A stretch of DNA of 64,000 bases from Buddleja alternifolia (GCA_019426215.1 CM033391.1:5506708-5570707); one strand, 5' to 3'; shown: positions 24,293 to 36,384, counted from the first letter of the stretch. A program made the numbers and translations. Notes: generated by a model from the sequence alone, not told the origin.

Positions 24293-27200
24293 TCACTTGC
24301 TCGTGCCGCCTTGAAGAAGATACGAAGCTTTACTACGGACCTGCATAGTTTGGAGGAATTTCAGAAACAAATTTATCTGATGTCATTTTTCATTGTGTTC
24401 TTACTGAGGTGCTATGTCTTTTTTCAAGGGTAAATTGCATAAACACCTCATGCGTGCGCTCGTACTTATAAAAAAATAAAAATAAAAACGCCCCAAGATT
24501 TGAGAAATTACTGTAGATTCCCTTATCAGTAAAAGGTTATTTCAATTTGACCCCTTGGTCAATAAAAGCAGATTACAATTTCACCCTTATTTTTCGAGTT
24601 GCCAGTACTTGACATGATAGTCTTGAGAATTTACAAAAGCTTAGGAAGCTTGCTTTAATTACCCAACAATTGAGGGGATGTGCATGTAATTATCCTTTCT
24701 TAAAGAAGTATCTATGGATGATACTAAAACTTGCACACGGAAACATTTGACTCGTTTGACAAGAAAATGCCGCATAAGGGGCCATGTTTAGAATCTACAG
24801 GGAATTGGGGTGTCTAGAAAACCACAACTATCCCTTGAGGTTGGGAAGTATCACTGATGAAACTATTCACAACCAATTGTGAGGGGCAAAGAGAGTTTGT
24901 TTACTTACATTTGAAGCGTAAGACCTCAAATCGGTGATGGTTATACCACAAGAGCAATTCCGGAGACAAACGCCCCATAACTCTCGTACCACTGCTTTGT
25001 CTTTTAACATGGTGTCGAAGGATAGCCAGTTCTCCGCCAGACTCAAGTATATATACATTTTGAAAAGATCACATTTCTTGTCTTTTACATTTATAGAGAT
25101 TAGCAATCTTAGGGTCTCTTCTGCATCACACACCTGCATATGAGTGAACATAATTTATAGATATAATTAAATCTGTATGAAGAATGAGAACATGACTTCA
25201 TCTTCGTTCTACTGCAGATGCAAACTTAATGTTTCGTTTATCATTGCTTATTTTAAAGAGCCAAACCATTTTTAGATTAACTAAGTAAGGGCGGAAGTCT
25301 AAATGTACACTATTCTGATGGATTTTATGTTTTGAAAATCAATGAGACTAAACTGAAATGGCAAAAGAATCAATTGTATTTACCTTCTCATCCAAACATG
25401 TCACCAGAAACTGGAATGCCACTGCACTCCTCAGCTGCTTACTTCGCTGGTCAACGCCCGTAATAGACTCCACCACTCTCAAGCAATTAATGTCACAAGG
25501 CAACCTTCATTAAGAATATTATACTCTCATTAAAGACCAAAAAGAAATATGACTGTTAACTAATCAAAGAAGCATTATATAAATCAAAGGCACTTTTCTG
25601 ACATGCAGATACCATATACCTCTCATTATCACTCAACATGTTTCAATTCATAACTTTGGAGGGTCGAAGTCACTCTTTTAGATTTATATTTGAAATTCGA
25701 GTAGAAACTTTCCGTTAATTTCTCACTGATGAACGTGAATTAAGTATCTTTGTTTCATCAAGGACTATAAGAATTGGATAGAAAAAAATAACAGAGACCA
25801 CAAATTGGATTGCTATCAACACTTCAGGAATCAAGAATCAACTAACCACATGTATCCCAAGAAATGAGTTATTGGCCCTGAAAAAGATAAGAATCTACTG
25901 ATTCTATTAAGAGAATCAAATATAATGCTGAAACTCAATTTCAATGTTGTTAAATAAAGGGCAAATTACAGAGACACCTATTGCGACCCTAATTACGAAA
26001 AACACCTGAGGTTCGAAAAATTACCATAACTTCCCATGTGAATAAAAGCTTATTACAATTTACAGGGAGTGTGATGGTAATTTGAAAAACCCGAGGGAGC
26101 TCATGATAATTACCCAATACGTGAGGGCGTGTGCATGTAACTATCCCTTAGATGAATTAGCCTTCAGGTATTAACAACTTATATTAAGGATAAATTGGAG
26201 TATAAATAAGTATTCATACTAGAGTAACCATTGTCCAACTTTGTTTCCACTTTTGCTTTTCAGGAAGACCAAATTGGAAATCAAACTATGGAGTATCAGA
26301 TAATAACCTGTAAGCAAGAGATTTTGCTACTTTCTTACAGCTGTCAAGCCATTCCTCATCACTGAAGAAATTGATGGCTGAGAGCATGCCCCCGGATAAC
26401 AACTTAGTAAGGCCTAGAAGTTGTCGATCTAGAACGAGAGAAATGATTATAACTAGCAAATCTTCTGCTTCTTGAGTTGAGAAAATTATATGTGCATTCC
26501 TGCAAACAAAATGTGATGCCAAAATTTGAAAATCAACAAACTCATTAAAGATTGGACAAGTTAAAAAGCATGTCGATAGACAACGTGTCTCTTTGTTATT
26601 CCTCAATGGCTCAACTGATGATCAATGACAGTAATATTTAATTAATAAACCAAGGTGCAAAGTTTGATTGTAGAATATGTGAATCACAACTTAATATTTT
26701 AACTAGTTGAGTACGAGGAATTATCAGAAGTTACCACATAAAACTAAAATGAACTCCAAAAGAAGTCTGTGGAACTCCAGTAATATTACATACATACCTT
26801 ATTTGGAAACAAAAAGTAGCACATTTTATCCAAGATCGAATGTTTTGTGGAGGTCCAGCTGCAACAGAATCTACGACAGATTGCAGCGAGATGTGAAGAG
26901 CAGATCAAGATGAAATTTACAAATAATTGAAATTATAATGCACGTAATAACTAACATGTATAAAGCAAGAAGATGCATAAACTATTTATTGCCAGCTAGC
27001 CAGCTAGCCAAAATGGATGGGCTTTGTACTTTTACTGAACAGATCAATCAGAAGTTGTAAAAGAGGGGTTTGAACTTTGAATAGTAGAAGGCTTCTTTCA
27101 ATATGATTAGTTCATAGGCCTAATCACAACTCAGAAGCACTCTGCAGGTTTTTCTACACATCCAAATTTATAGACACCCACAAAATATGTAATTGAGAAA

Positions 27201-29852
27201 GTATTTTAAAGACACCCATAAAAATATGTAATTGAGAAAGTATTTTAAATTACGGGCTCTCATATTTCAATTGCATGCAGAAAAGTTGAGATTAAAAATG
27301 CATGAAAAGTGCTAACCAGCAGGAACCATATCAACATCTGATGAATGTCTAGAAGTTGAATCCAGAAGAAAACCATATGTTTGAAGAGCACTTTCTAGAT
27401 CTGAATATGTTGGTAACCACTCAATTTTGATGCTAGATGAATCAGCCTGCTTAAGATCACAGAAGGTAAACAAAACTTGAAGAGAAATTGAAAGAAATTA
27501 TATCTCATCTTTGTATATGAAGAAAGAATACATGTGAGAGGGAAAGCAACCTTCGCTTTATGTGATAGAATAGTACACCAAAACTCACAGGCAGCTTCCA
27601 TCAATTCCAACTTTGACGAATATAACACTGGAAAATCATAAAGAAATAGCTTAACAAAAAAAAATTGACAATGCAACAGATGATTTTACATGTCATTAAA
27701 CTCACTTAAGTTAAATGTCCATGTTGCAATGGATTTTTCAACACAACCGGATGTATATATCAGGTGCAATAGCCAACCATCAGCCAATAATCCTTGAAGG
27801 AAATTTTCCCCTACAGCAGAATTACGGATAGATTACTGAATATATTAAAGGCTTAATGCAAAGAATCCTCATTTCATGTTTCTGAAATTCAGGCATTTTA
27901 CTCAAAAAGCTAAAACCATCTTATTTTAAGTATACTTATTCAGAAAAACAATTGCAATAAGCTATAACCAAAGACCTCTCTCAATATTTAGCTCAACCAG
28001 TGAATTGATCTTGTGTTTCATGAAAGACTGCAAAAGTTTAGAGCTTTGTATCTCGGGATACACTTGCTGTGGCAATTTTTCCTGCAAATTAACAGAGGGG
28101 GAATATGTAAGTGGTAAATCAAATAGGCCAATGAATTTTGTGGAGCAAGAGATAAGAAACAAACTCATGGAAACAATACCTGATTTCCAAAAACTTGAAT
28201 GCCCCAGAAGGGCATTTCTTCATCACCATTTATTTGACTTATCTATAAAAAAGATTCAATATTATAATTACAATAAAACGCAGAAAGTATTCCATAATAC
28301 AAGAAATTTAATGAAAGCCAAAAAAGATTTAAAAAAAACGAAATACATGCCTCTTTTTGGCACTTATCAACGCACTCTGACAATCTTGCTTCTGTATCAT
28401 CATCAACCTCTTGCTCTGCATCACAAACTTTTCGAATCTTCTTTTGTTTGGACTTTTTATCATTGAGCCTCTTCTGCTCCTTCTCATAATCAACTAAGAG
28501 ATCATCCAAACCAATGAGTTTCTTCCTATAATACGAGACAATTGAAAACATGTCACTAGTGGAAACTATACATACATATTCACATGAAATAATCATTTAC
28601 ATTCATGCTGAAATTTCTCAAACCATACACCTTCGGAAAATAGGGTAAATAGCAATTAATATCCCACACGATTCGCAGTTCACCACCCCCATGAAAGTAA
28701 AACTAACTTATATAGCTGTAAACCTGTAATTTACACCCTTATACTAGGAAAGATTCGTGAATAATTAGGCGTAACTTGCCAATTTAACAAGCTGGTAAAA
28801 AGTAACATATTATTAGTCGATTTAAAAAATAACTATCTACAATTGATAAAATTCCAGCCTTCTGTTACATGATGCTAATTTACTAAAGCTATTCCTTGAG
28901 ATTGGAAATTGGCATGGTTCTTGATACAAGCACAAACCGAGGCACTGTCATTGAAATGTAAATGAATTGTACAAAAAGAATTGTGCGTGTAATTCATGTG
29001 TTACCCTATATGCAAACTAATTAGCGATAATATTGCCCATGAAGGGAAAATAGAAAGTAGAAGCAAATGAGAGCAGTCCAAAGCGTGCCATGGATGTAAG
29101 CCAATTGATTAACGTTCCGAACTTACACCTAATAATTCAGATATTTAAATTCCAGACGAGTACTCATTGTCTATCAACATATATCTATCCATTCTTAAGC
29201 AAATAACTTGCCAAATAAACCTAATTCTTAACATAATTCTAATTATTCGTCAGAGCAAACACGAAAATAATAGCATAAGAGAATTGAACGACACAAGAAT
29301 TTAGGTGGTTCGTCAGATGCCAACGTACACGGGAGGGGAGAGAGAATTTTACTATTAACAAAACATTTACATAATAAATGTCAAAAGTATGATCTGAAAC
29401 ATAGCCCTGAATTTCCCCATAATCAAAATTTGGGCATAGGACTTTAAGACATATCACAATATTATAAATAGCAGAATTTTTGGGAGCAGACTGTACTTCA
29501 TATTCCATGAAAATCTGAATATATGGCTAGGCAATTCACTCAATTTACAACACGAGCTACAACTCATTGTAATGTCATCAAAAAACAACACCACAAAATT
29601 GGGATAATTGAACCCCTTCAAATAAAACACACGCACACACACATATATATATATATAATCTAAGTTGATTTTTACATACAGCGGGGCTTGGTAAAAGTTT
29701 AATTACGGTGTTAAACATAAACATGGACCAAATAATATTCGAGAAAAAAAAAACGAAAAGGGAATAAGGGTTTACTTTTTCTTGGTGGGAGGAGGAGATA
29801 TTCGAAAGGGTTCTTCAAACTCAAAGTCCAGAGGCTCGTATATGTTCGCCAT
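24293..29852 (-). CDS. Twelve-exon gene, probable SMC5/6 subunit ASAP1/NSE5-like
   Basis: Minus-strand exons, 5' to 3': 29776-29852, 28351-28525, 28180-28242, 27976-28081, 27706-27810, 27551-27627, 27317-27446, 26798-26858, 26308-26499, 25384-25504, 24909-25133, 24293-24340. Together they make 1,380 nt with no internal stop, 459 residues plus TGA. The protein starts MANIYEPLDFEFEEPFRISP and ends SKASYLLQGGTSK. After a charged Lys-rich N-terminal part comes an alpha-helical body without enzyme motifs (for example WLLHLIYTSGCVEKSIATWT and LLISINVKDKKCDLFKMYIY). All introns are GT-AG except intron 2, which must use a GC donor (GAG|GCATGT) to keep phase. From memory, length and sequence fit a conserved plant protein corresponding to Arabidopsis ASAP1 (At2g28130), the partner of SNI1 in the loading module of the SMC5/6 DNA-repair complex; the neighbouring genes support this. 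The gene model is strong; the functional name is tentative. Confidence 0.82.
24428..24720. mobile_element. MITE in intron 11 of the ASAP1-like gene
   Basis: Starts about AGGGTAAATTGCATAAACACC and ends about GTGCATGTAATTATCC. The ends are roughly inverted and the interior shares phrases (TTACCCAA, GCATGTAA, ATTACAATTT) with 25957-26152 in intron 9 of the same gene, so both belong to one family. No clear target duplication was found. Confidence 0.5.
25957..26152. mobile_element. MITE in intron 9 of the ASAP1-like gene
   Basis: Begins GGGCAAATTACAGAGACACC and ends GTGCATGTAACTATCCC, giving imperfect inverted ends of the GGG(A/C)TA(A/G)TTACA type. It is a shorter relative of the unit at 24428-24720. 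It lies wholly within the intron, so splicing removes it. Confidence 0.5.
27186..27255 (+). repeat. Short tandem duplication in intron 7
   Basis: The phrase ATATGTAATTGAGAAAGTAT plus TTTAAA occurs twice about 45 bp apart, once before and once after a GACACCCA(C/T)AAAA segment. It is a local duplication without coding effect. Confidence 0.6.
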
Positions 29853-29855
29853 CTC

Positions 29856-29899
<44 letters not shown>
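29853..29899 (-). promoter_or_regulatory. GA/GC-rich leader of the ASAP1-like gene
   Basis: Directly upstream of the ATG at 29852 the gene strand carries a (GC)n tract followed by a long (GA)n tract (CT then CG repeats on the plus strand, about 29860-29899). GA/CT microsatellites are frequent in plant 5' untranslated regions and core promoters. No TATA box was identified. Confidence 0.45.
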
Positions 29900-30483
29900 T
29901 TAGAGTTACAGTGAAAATCTTGGCGGTGATATTTCTCTGGCTTGAAAAGTGTAGGCGCCAAAATGAGATGGAGTTCTCGTGTTCATTTATTACTATTGAA
30001 CGACTCCTAAATAATGTTAATATTGAGATAGTCTTGTTACGTTGGTTTGGGCTTAGTGGTATCTTTGGGCGGGCTTAATTTGTTTTTAATTTAGGGGATT
30101 TGGTATGAGCTCTTAAATCACGTCAATAATAATATTTGGGTTTAATGGTAAGAATGAGACCGAATAATCTATAGTTACGGGTTCGAACATATTGGACGTA
30201 TGAGTGTTTTTTTTTTTTTTAATTAATAGTACTTCATTGTTTATAATTTACGACAAAAAAAAATTAATTGATATAATTAATTAGACAAATGGTTAATTGT
30301 AATCGCTTCTGATGCTATCATTTTGCTTTTAGAAAAAATTTAAATAACTTGCGTTTCGAGGAACATAGTGTGAATATGATACCTCCCATATAATTAGTCC
30401 AAACTATTGTAATCTAAGTTTATACACACAAGTGTGTACACCAGCGGTAAGAAGTGGAGAGAGAAATTTTAGTTTTTCTTTTA

Positions 30484-30602
30484 GAGAAAATAACCTTTAT
30501 AGTCCCCCATCTTTTCAGTTTGTATCACTTAAGTCCTTCATGTCATAATTATAACACTTAAGTCCCTCAGGTCATCATTTTCGTTTCACTTACGTCCTCC
30601 CT
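30484..30602 (+). repeat. Left inverted repeat flanking the pararetrovirus
   Basis: Begins GAGAAAATAACCTTTATAGT and repeats motifs of the type CACTTAAGTCC(C/T)TC. The reverse complement of 40378-40499 begins GGGAAAATGACTCTTATGGT and has the same series of motifs, so the two are inverted copies about 120 bp long. They look like the ends of one DNA transposon or MITE that now encloses the viral sequence. Confidence 0.55.
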
Positions 30603-30731
30603 AGGTTTTAGGTAAAAATAGTATTTCAAATAATTCCTTAAGTTTTGATTACTCTAAAAAAATAGTCTCATAAAAGAAAAATAATCTTTAAAGATACTCA
30701 TTATTGCAAAAGGAAGATCCTGCTTGAAAAA

Positions 30732-30743
30732 TGGTATCAAAGC
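30732..30743 (+). other. Pararetroviral tRNA-Met primer site
   Basis: TGGTATCAAAGC differs at one position from the canonical tRNA-Met complement TGGTATCAGAGC used by all caulimovirids to start minus-strand synthesis. It lies 88 bases before the first viral ORF, in the expected leader position. Confidence 0.75.
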
Positions 30744-30819
30744 TTAGGTTTATTGATGAAATATTTAAATTGGTTACATAAATGTTATTTTGTCCCTGAC
30801 GGAGGAGAATTAAACAAGA

Positions 30820-31092
30820 ATGGAACCGAACAATAGTTCGATTTATGAAGAAAAACAAGAATATTTCCAAATTCTGGAAAGACAAAGGGATAAGCGGATA
30901 GATATCCTAATCCGAAAGGCATTACGGACAGGAATCGCAATCCAACAAGAGATAGCCAGAGGAAAAATACCTATGACTGAGTTAGACTTACAAGAAGAGC
31001 TGAGGTACTACCAAAGGAAGTCAACTCTAATTGATAAGTTTATAGGCAACCTAGCGAGCAATGTTCAACTCGCAGAGATCCAGAGAAAATGA
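30820..31092 (+). CDS. Pararetrovirus first ORF (90 residues)
   Basis: Open frame MEPNNSSIYEEKQEYFQILE and on; charged, with Arg/Lys/Glu-rich helical character and no recognised domain. It is the first ORF after the primer site. Related viruses have a poorly understood ORF here. It is uninterrupted, but it belongs to a dead genome and there is no sign of host use. Confidence 0.55.
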   Translation: MEPNNSSIYEEKQEYFQILERQRDKRIDILIRKALRTGIAIQQEIARGKIPMTELDLQEELRYYQRKSTLIDKFIGNLASNVQLAEIQRK

Positions 31093-31136
31093 CATGGGAA
31101 ACCAAATACAGGTAAATCTTTTCTTCATATGACATT

Positions 31137-31508
31137 ATGAGTTGGAAAGAAATTGAACCAAACACCTCTAAGATATCTAAAGATCTTAGAGAAATCCAAA
31201 AGACAGTTCAAGATTACAGACATAGGCTAGAACATCTACCTATGCAAATCGAAAATTTGAATCAAAAACTTGAGGAAATCCTCAAGATTCTTCCAGATCT
31301 AAATAGATCTGTAATAGATCTAAAGACAATAGTCTTAGATCTGAAAGAAAAACAAGGTATTACCAGAACGTCCAAATCAAAAAAGGATCGACTCGGTGAT
31401 GCACTTGGACGAGTACCTCTTCTACACCAGAAGGGTAAGGCTAAGGAAATTCCAAAGCCTAAGACTCAGAAAGAACTACTTATTGATATACTTAGAAAAA
31501 TAAATTAA
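31137..31508 (+). CDS. Pararetrovirus coiled-coil ORF, virion-associated-like
   Basis: 123 residues. Residues 5 to about 80 have regular Leu/Ile heptads (LEHLPMQIENLNQKLEEILK) predicting a coiled coil. A basic C-terminal tail follows, ending KTQKELLIDILRKIN. A short coiled-coil protein with a basic tail just before the capsid gene recalls the virion-associated protein of caulimovirids, but the match is by architecture only. It is separated from the next ORF by two bases (stop at 31506-31508, ATG at 31511). Confidence 0.5.
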   Translation: MSWKEIEPNTSKISKDLREIQKTVQDYRHRLEHLPMQIENLNQKLEEILKILPDLNRSVIDLKTIVLDLKEKQGITRTSKSKKDRLGDALGRVPLLHQKGKAKEIPKPKTQKELLIDILRKIN

Positions 31509-31510
31509 AA

Positions 31511-32941
31511 ATGGATATATCAAGAGTAGATCCTTCTAATCTTCAAGAGCTAGCTGAATCTTTCTCTCAACTAGCGTTTGTAGATTTGGTTAATGTCAAA
31601 GCCAATGAAGCAAATCCTCTAGCCTTAACAATGCCAGGAGAAAGTTCCACGTCGAATAATCCTTTACCTGATGAACTGTGCGTGAAAGTGGGATTTGCAT
31701 ATAAACGCAACCCCTACAGTGTTGGGAGAAACGTTTAGAGTAAATCACGCTAGAAATCCAAATAGGGTACCAGAAAATACACCCTGGGCAAGGACTATGT
31801 CACAACCCTTGCACCCATATGGTACTATCCTAAATTTGGATATTATCGATTTCAGAAACATAAAAAAATTAATCGATGAATGGGTAGTCGCTATGAAAAT
31901 AGTCGCCACTACACTGGAACTCGACAAAGAAAACTTTATTAGACTAATGGAGTTAAGCTTAGAAGGATCTGTAAAGGTGGGTTGGGAACGCACCTTGAAA
32001 ACATCTAAGCAAGAAGTTTTAGCCGGAGAATCTAAAAGTACAATTGCTGATAGATTTGGAAGGTTAATAAATTACATTTTATCGGAGATGGATACTTCGG
32101 TGAAAATAATACAGAGAAAACTAGACAGTACACACAAGCATTATATGATATTGAATGTATAAATATTTGTGCAATAGATGAGTACATCTATTGGTTCCGA
32201 AAATATTTCTTCCATGCAGATGTTGGTGCAGAAATTGTTGCACCCATGTTCTTTGCAAAAAATTGCAGTCCTTAGAGAGAAATGTTAATTCATTCCTACA
32301 AGATCCCGGAAGGGCAAATTGATACGGTCGCTAGAAGGATGTCTTTCTTAAAAGACAAACTAAAGGACTGGTGTCAACAAGCCGCTATCCAAAGGAACAT
32401 GAAAAGACTAAGAGGAAAAATTAAGAAAACTCCTCTTTGTTGTGATAACAATGATTTTCCAACAATTATTGGAGAATCGATTGAGCAAAGAAAGAAGAGA
32501 AATCAATTTGTACGCTCTGATAACATCAATAACAAGAGGCGATTTTATTTCAGGCGAAAGTCTTGGTGGTCTAAATCGAAAGCCCGATCTTACAAATCTG
32601 GCCAGAGATCCGGACCGACTAGAGTGTCTTCCCAAGGATCTCGAAAATCCGACGAAAAAACCCCCACAAGACGAACTTTCAGACTGGCACACACCCGAAC
32701 AAATGAAAGTTTCAAAGATTATAATTGCTGGACATGTGGAGCTCGCGGCCACATTTCACCAGATTGCCAGCAAAAAAGTGGTGAATTAAAACAATTTGAA
32801 GCCATTGCAGAGATACTGGATGCAGTTTTCTACGGAGACTTGGTACCAGTTTACCAATTCGAAAGTATACCCTCAGATGAAAGTGTCTATGAGGAAGAAA
32901 TAGGAAGTGATTCTGATAGAACTTCAACCGAATCAGAATAA
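31511..32941 (+). pseudogene. Pararetrovirus capsid protein gene, broken
   Basis: Capsid gene in three out-of-frame pieces: 31511-31738, about 31740-32162 and 32282-32941, showing at least two frameshifts (near 31735 and 32120-32280). The last piece contains the nucleic-acid-binding zinc knuckle CWTCGARGHISPDC (C-X2-C-X4-H-X4-C), preceded by a Lys/Arg-rich region and followed by an acidic, Ser/Glu-rich tail ending DRTSTESE. This is the usual caulimovirid capsid arrangement. Not translatable as one protein. Confidence 0.8.
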
Positions 32942-34155
32942 CCCTAACGAGGGGGATAGGCTTCAAACATCGGACAACCTATCAGGTTTCTTTTCCAAGG
33001 CATCTATAACAGATAAAATCATGGAAAATATAATGAGACAAGACTCTAACATTGAAAAATATGATGGTTTTAGAGTCAGTGGAGTTAGCCGAATCCTAAA
33101 TCAAATAGGATTAAATTAAAGGCGGCATAACATCATATATAAAGTAAGTTCTAGGGAATTTGTAATTCCTATGAATTAACCGGTAATGTGATGGATATGC
33201 AACTTATTCCAAAAGAAGAGATTCTGGAGGAATTAAGTAGGCTCAAAGAGGAAGTAGCTGTTACTATGAAATGGATCCATATAGGAACTATTGAAGTAGT
33301 AATTAAAGTCATTTTCAAAGAAGGTGTTAATTCTCCATTACATTTATCTATAATGGATAAGAGAATTAATAACTTAAGAGATGGTTGTCTTGGTACAATG
33401 GTAGGAAATTTATATACAGGCAAACTTATGTTTGATATTCATCCAAGAATTGCATATAACCTAGTTGACCAAGATTTCAATCGAGTCTTAACTCTTCATC
33501 AGGATTTCAAAAGAAATGATCTTATGAAAGAAGGGAATAGACCATGTTCTATAACATATAGAATTGCATATGCACTTTTCAATACACATCATTCTGATTT
33601 GTTTATTCGGAAAGAGTATATTGAAATTCCAAGAATTTTCAAGGAATTTGCTAAGGTAATGGCATCCGATCCCATTCAAATACCAAGAATTGGGGGTGTT
33701 GATATTTTAACCCAAGACCATCCAGTTCTAGATCGCTCAATGAGTTCTAGAACAGATTTTAATAGCAGACTATCCTTTTCAGAAGAAAGGATCAGGAGTT
33801 TAAAAGGAAAAGAATTAGTTGAAGATTCAACTCCTCAATCTATTAGAGTAGATAATGTAAAAATTAAATGTCCTGAAGGATGGAAAGAAGTGCAAATTTT
33901 ATTTGAAATTACAAAGAAAGATAAGTACTTTCCTTGTGATGATCTATACCACTTGGAGCAAGCTACTGTTGGCAAATACGAATGTATGCTAGAAATGGCA
34001 GAACATGAAGTATTTGATACACGAATTGCAGGTCGTGACTCATGACCAAGGAATCTTTACCTTGGGATTAAGCTTCCTTGAGGAATATAAACCTTGGGGA
34101 AGAAAAGGAAAATGCATGAAATTTAGCTTGGATGGACATATTGTTCAAGTTGAAT
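32907..34155 (+). pseudogene. Pararetrovirus movement protein gene, broken
   Basis: 30K-superfamily movement protein. The start overlaps the end of the capsid gene (open to 33119). A stop at 33117-33119 and a frameshift near 33175 follow. The main open piece is 33188-34045 and carries the 30K core (GNLYTGKLMFDIHPRIAYNL). A further frameshift near 34040 moves the C-terminal part into another phase, which runs to a stop at about 34155. In plants such proteins form tubules or gate plasmodesmata for cell-to-cell spread. Three lesions make this copy dead. Confidence 0.75.
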
Positions 34156-34157
34156 AA

Positions 34158-35153
34158 ATGACTAGCCCCTTTTCTATATACATATCTGTTGGTATGCTAT
34201 ATGAACAATATAAGTCAGAATATTTCGCAGCTTTTATTGATTCGGGATCAGGGATTTGTACAACAAAACTTGGACTTTTCCCTAGCAATGCTATGGAATC
34301 TTTACCTATTATTGCAGGAAGAGATTTTTCTCAGAAAATTCTAATACTCAATAAAGGTATTCGTCAAGCACACATCATGACGGGAGGAGCATTTGGAACT
34401 CCTTGGTTCAAGGTAAAAATGCCACCTATATACTTTCATGATACAGGAGGAGATATTTTGCTGGGGAACAATTTTATCCAAACTTTTGCAAAATATGTGC
34501 AAGGTAACAACAAAAATTTGTTGATTTTTACTACTAATTGTGGTAGTGAGATACAAGTTTTGCGGCGAGCAAAATCTTTTAATAGAATTATGCCTATTAA
34601 TTTTTGCAGCAAACGTGGTGATTTTAGTCCAGACTCCAAATTAACCCATCCTAAGATGAAGGATAAACGGAAATTTGGAAAAGCTTTGTTGTCTTTTAGA
34701 CAACAAGGTTATAATAATTATTGCGAAGGTTATGATCGAGAAATTAACCTTCTCAAAAAGAATAAGACTAAGGAGCTGGATGAAGAAGGTATTCACTTTC
34801 TTAAAAATACTTTACAAACCAGGTCCTCAGTTAACATTGACGAAGAAAGTTTGTTTTCTCTTGAAAACGTCAAACGACTAATTCAAAGGAACTTTAACGA
34901 GAATCCTTTGGCTTGGTGGGACAAGAACAAGATCAAAGCTACTCTGAAAGTAAAAGAACAATGCAAGTACAAGTATGTTCGATACAAGCCAACCCAGATG
35001 AATATGAAACATAAGAAGGATATGCAAACAATCATAAAAGAGCATATCAATCTTAAACTCATAGAACATGGAGTCTCTGCTTATAGTAGCCCTGGTTTTC
35101 TAGTAAGAAACCATGGTGAAATGAAACGGGGAAAAGCAAGATTAGTAATCTGA
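34158..35153 (+). pseudogene. Pararetrovirus protease and RT start, copy A
   Basis: 331 codons: an aspartic protease with AFIDSGSG (intact D-S-G), then the connection and the N-terminal part of reverse transcriptase as far as KARLVI, where stop codons end it at 35151-35153. The catalytic RT half and RNase H are missing from this copy. Positions 34295-35130 recur without visible change at 36403-37238. It is followed by a 168-bp local duplication and then by the transactivator region. Confidence 0.8.
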
Positions 35154-35362
35154 TAGACATCTTAATTTGTTGTTACTAGAAAATCATAAGAAGGATATGA
35201 AACATAAGAAGGATATGCAAACAATCATAAAAGAGCATATCAATCTTAAACTCATAGAACATGGAGTCTCTGCTTATAGTAGCCCTGGTTTTCTAGTAAG
35301 AAACCATGGTGAAATGAAACGGGGAAAAGCAAGATTAGTAATCTGATAGACATCTTAATTTG
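35002..35362 (+). repeat. 168-bp tandem duplication in RT copy A
   Basis: 35002-35169 recurs at 35195-35362 (offset 193 bp), so the end of the truncated RT and its stop codons are present twice. The second copy runs directly into the transactivator segment through a short shared string, TTTGGG(CAG), a microhomology that probably marks the deletion join which removed the rest of RT and RNase H. Confidence 0.85.
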
Positions 35363-36384
35363 GGCAGTTATCAGCAAACGCTGAAGTAGCTGGCCATGTA
35401 CAACGAGCTGATCTAGTCACAGTCCAGGACATAATCAATGGAACAACGTATGCCATGACTCAGTTATGGACTACATTACAAGAACCAATTCGAAAGGCAT
35501 CATCTTCAGTGATGACTCGAGAATTACGAGAGCATGACTCAAAACCAGCGTTTAGAGAACGGGGATCTATACCCGGAGCAGTGGATTCAAATACCACTTG
35601 CACAAGTCCATTTTCAAATTCTGAAAATATTGAAAATCGGAAGTGCAAACTCCTATTGCTTCAAGTCAACCCGACACCTCTAGGGTAAAAGAGGGAGAGA
35701 TTAACCTCGAGCCACAGACATGCACCACTAAGGTTAATACTGACAAGATTAATTTGCATTGGCAGGTTTATCAGCGCTCTTGGGAAAACTTAATCTCGAG
35801 AAAATAAATAAATCCTAATAAGTCTTTGGTAGAAATATTAGGGAAGTATCCCAGAATTTGGATGAAGGAAGGATCAAATCCCGATGAAATTCGCGAATGG
35901 TATGATTTTGGGGCATTAGCTTCAATATATACTATGTCACCAGGTTTTTCGGAAATATCCAAACTTTCGGATTGGATTTCCAGTGCCGTGGATGAGTCAT
36001 GGCAAAACAACCAACACCTAAAAAGAGGTGATATTCTGGAGTTGAAATTTATTTCGGCAGCACCAGAAATAGCAGGAAAAGGGTCTCATCAAGTGTTTCA
36101 TTTTATTAAGTTACAGAGACCTGATATGGCAGCCTACAACCGAGTTAAGGCAGCAACAGGAAGCTCCTTTGGTCAGTTTCATCAACGAAGATGATATTTC
36201 CACCAGAAGAACATGGGGAATGTGGGTCTGTCTTACAGAGATAGACAAGGTCAAATATCCATTCAAAGTATTTTCAAACTCAGTGAATGGATCATTCCTG
36301 TTAAACTCCATGACAAGGAAGAGTACTGAATTCGCAGAAAAGCTCTTTGAACAAAAGAGGACGCTGATCTGGGAAAACAAGTTA
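35359..36384 (+). pseudogene. Pararetrovirus transactivator region, copy A
   Basis: A 1,026-bp segment also found at 38313-39338 (offset 2,954). I found one difference, at 36026 (A) versus 38980 (G). It holds the broken transactivator/viroplasmin-like ORF: an open piece to 35688, a stop, then 35826-36194 with KYPRIWMKEG and, in a third frame, 36169-36399 with TRRTWGMWVCLTEIDKVKYP. The copy ends at an abrupt join with 18 bases of unrelated DNA (36385-36402) before the second protease/RT copy. Confidence 0.75.

Noticed and set aside
27793..27811. Apparent frameshift at the start of exon 5 of the ASAP1-like gene
   Set aside because: A recount of the T and G runs showed that the acceptor before 27810 keeps the frame; the 459-codon model has no internal stop.
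28005..28466. 153-residue open frame on the plus strand
   Set aside because: It runs antisense across exons 2-4 and introns of the ASAP1-like gene and has no domain.
29782..30078. 98-residue open frame on the plus strand with a Ser-Leu repeat
   Set aside because: The repeat is the CT microsatellite in the leader of the minus-strand gene; the rest has no domain.
30140..30220. Possible SINE with GGGTTCGAACA box B and a T run
   Set aside because: Only a short box-B-like part is visible; no box A, tail in the right orientation or target duplication was found.
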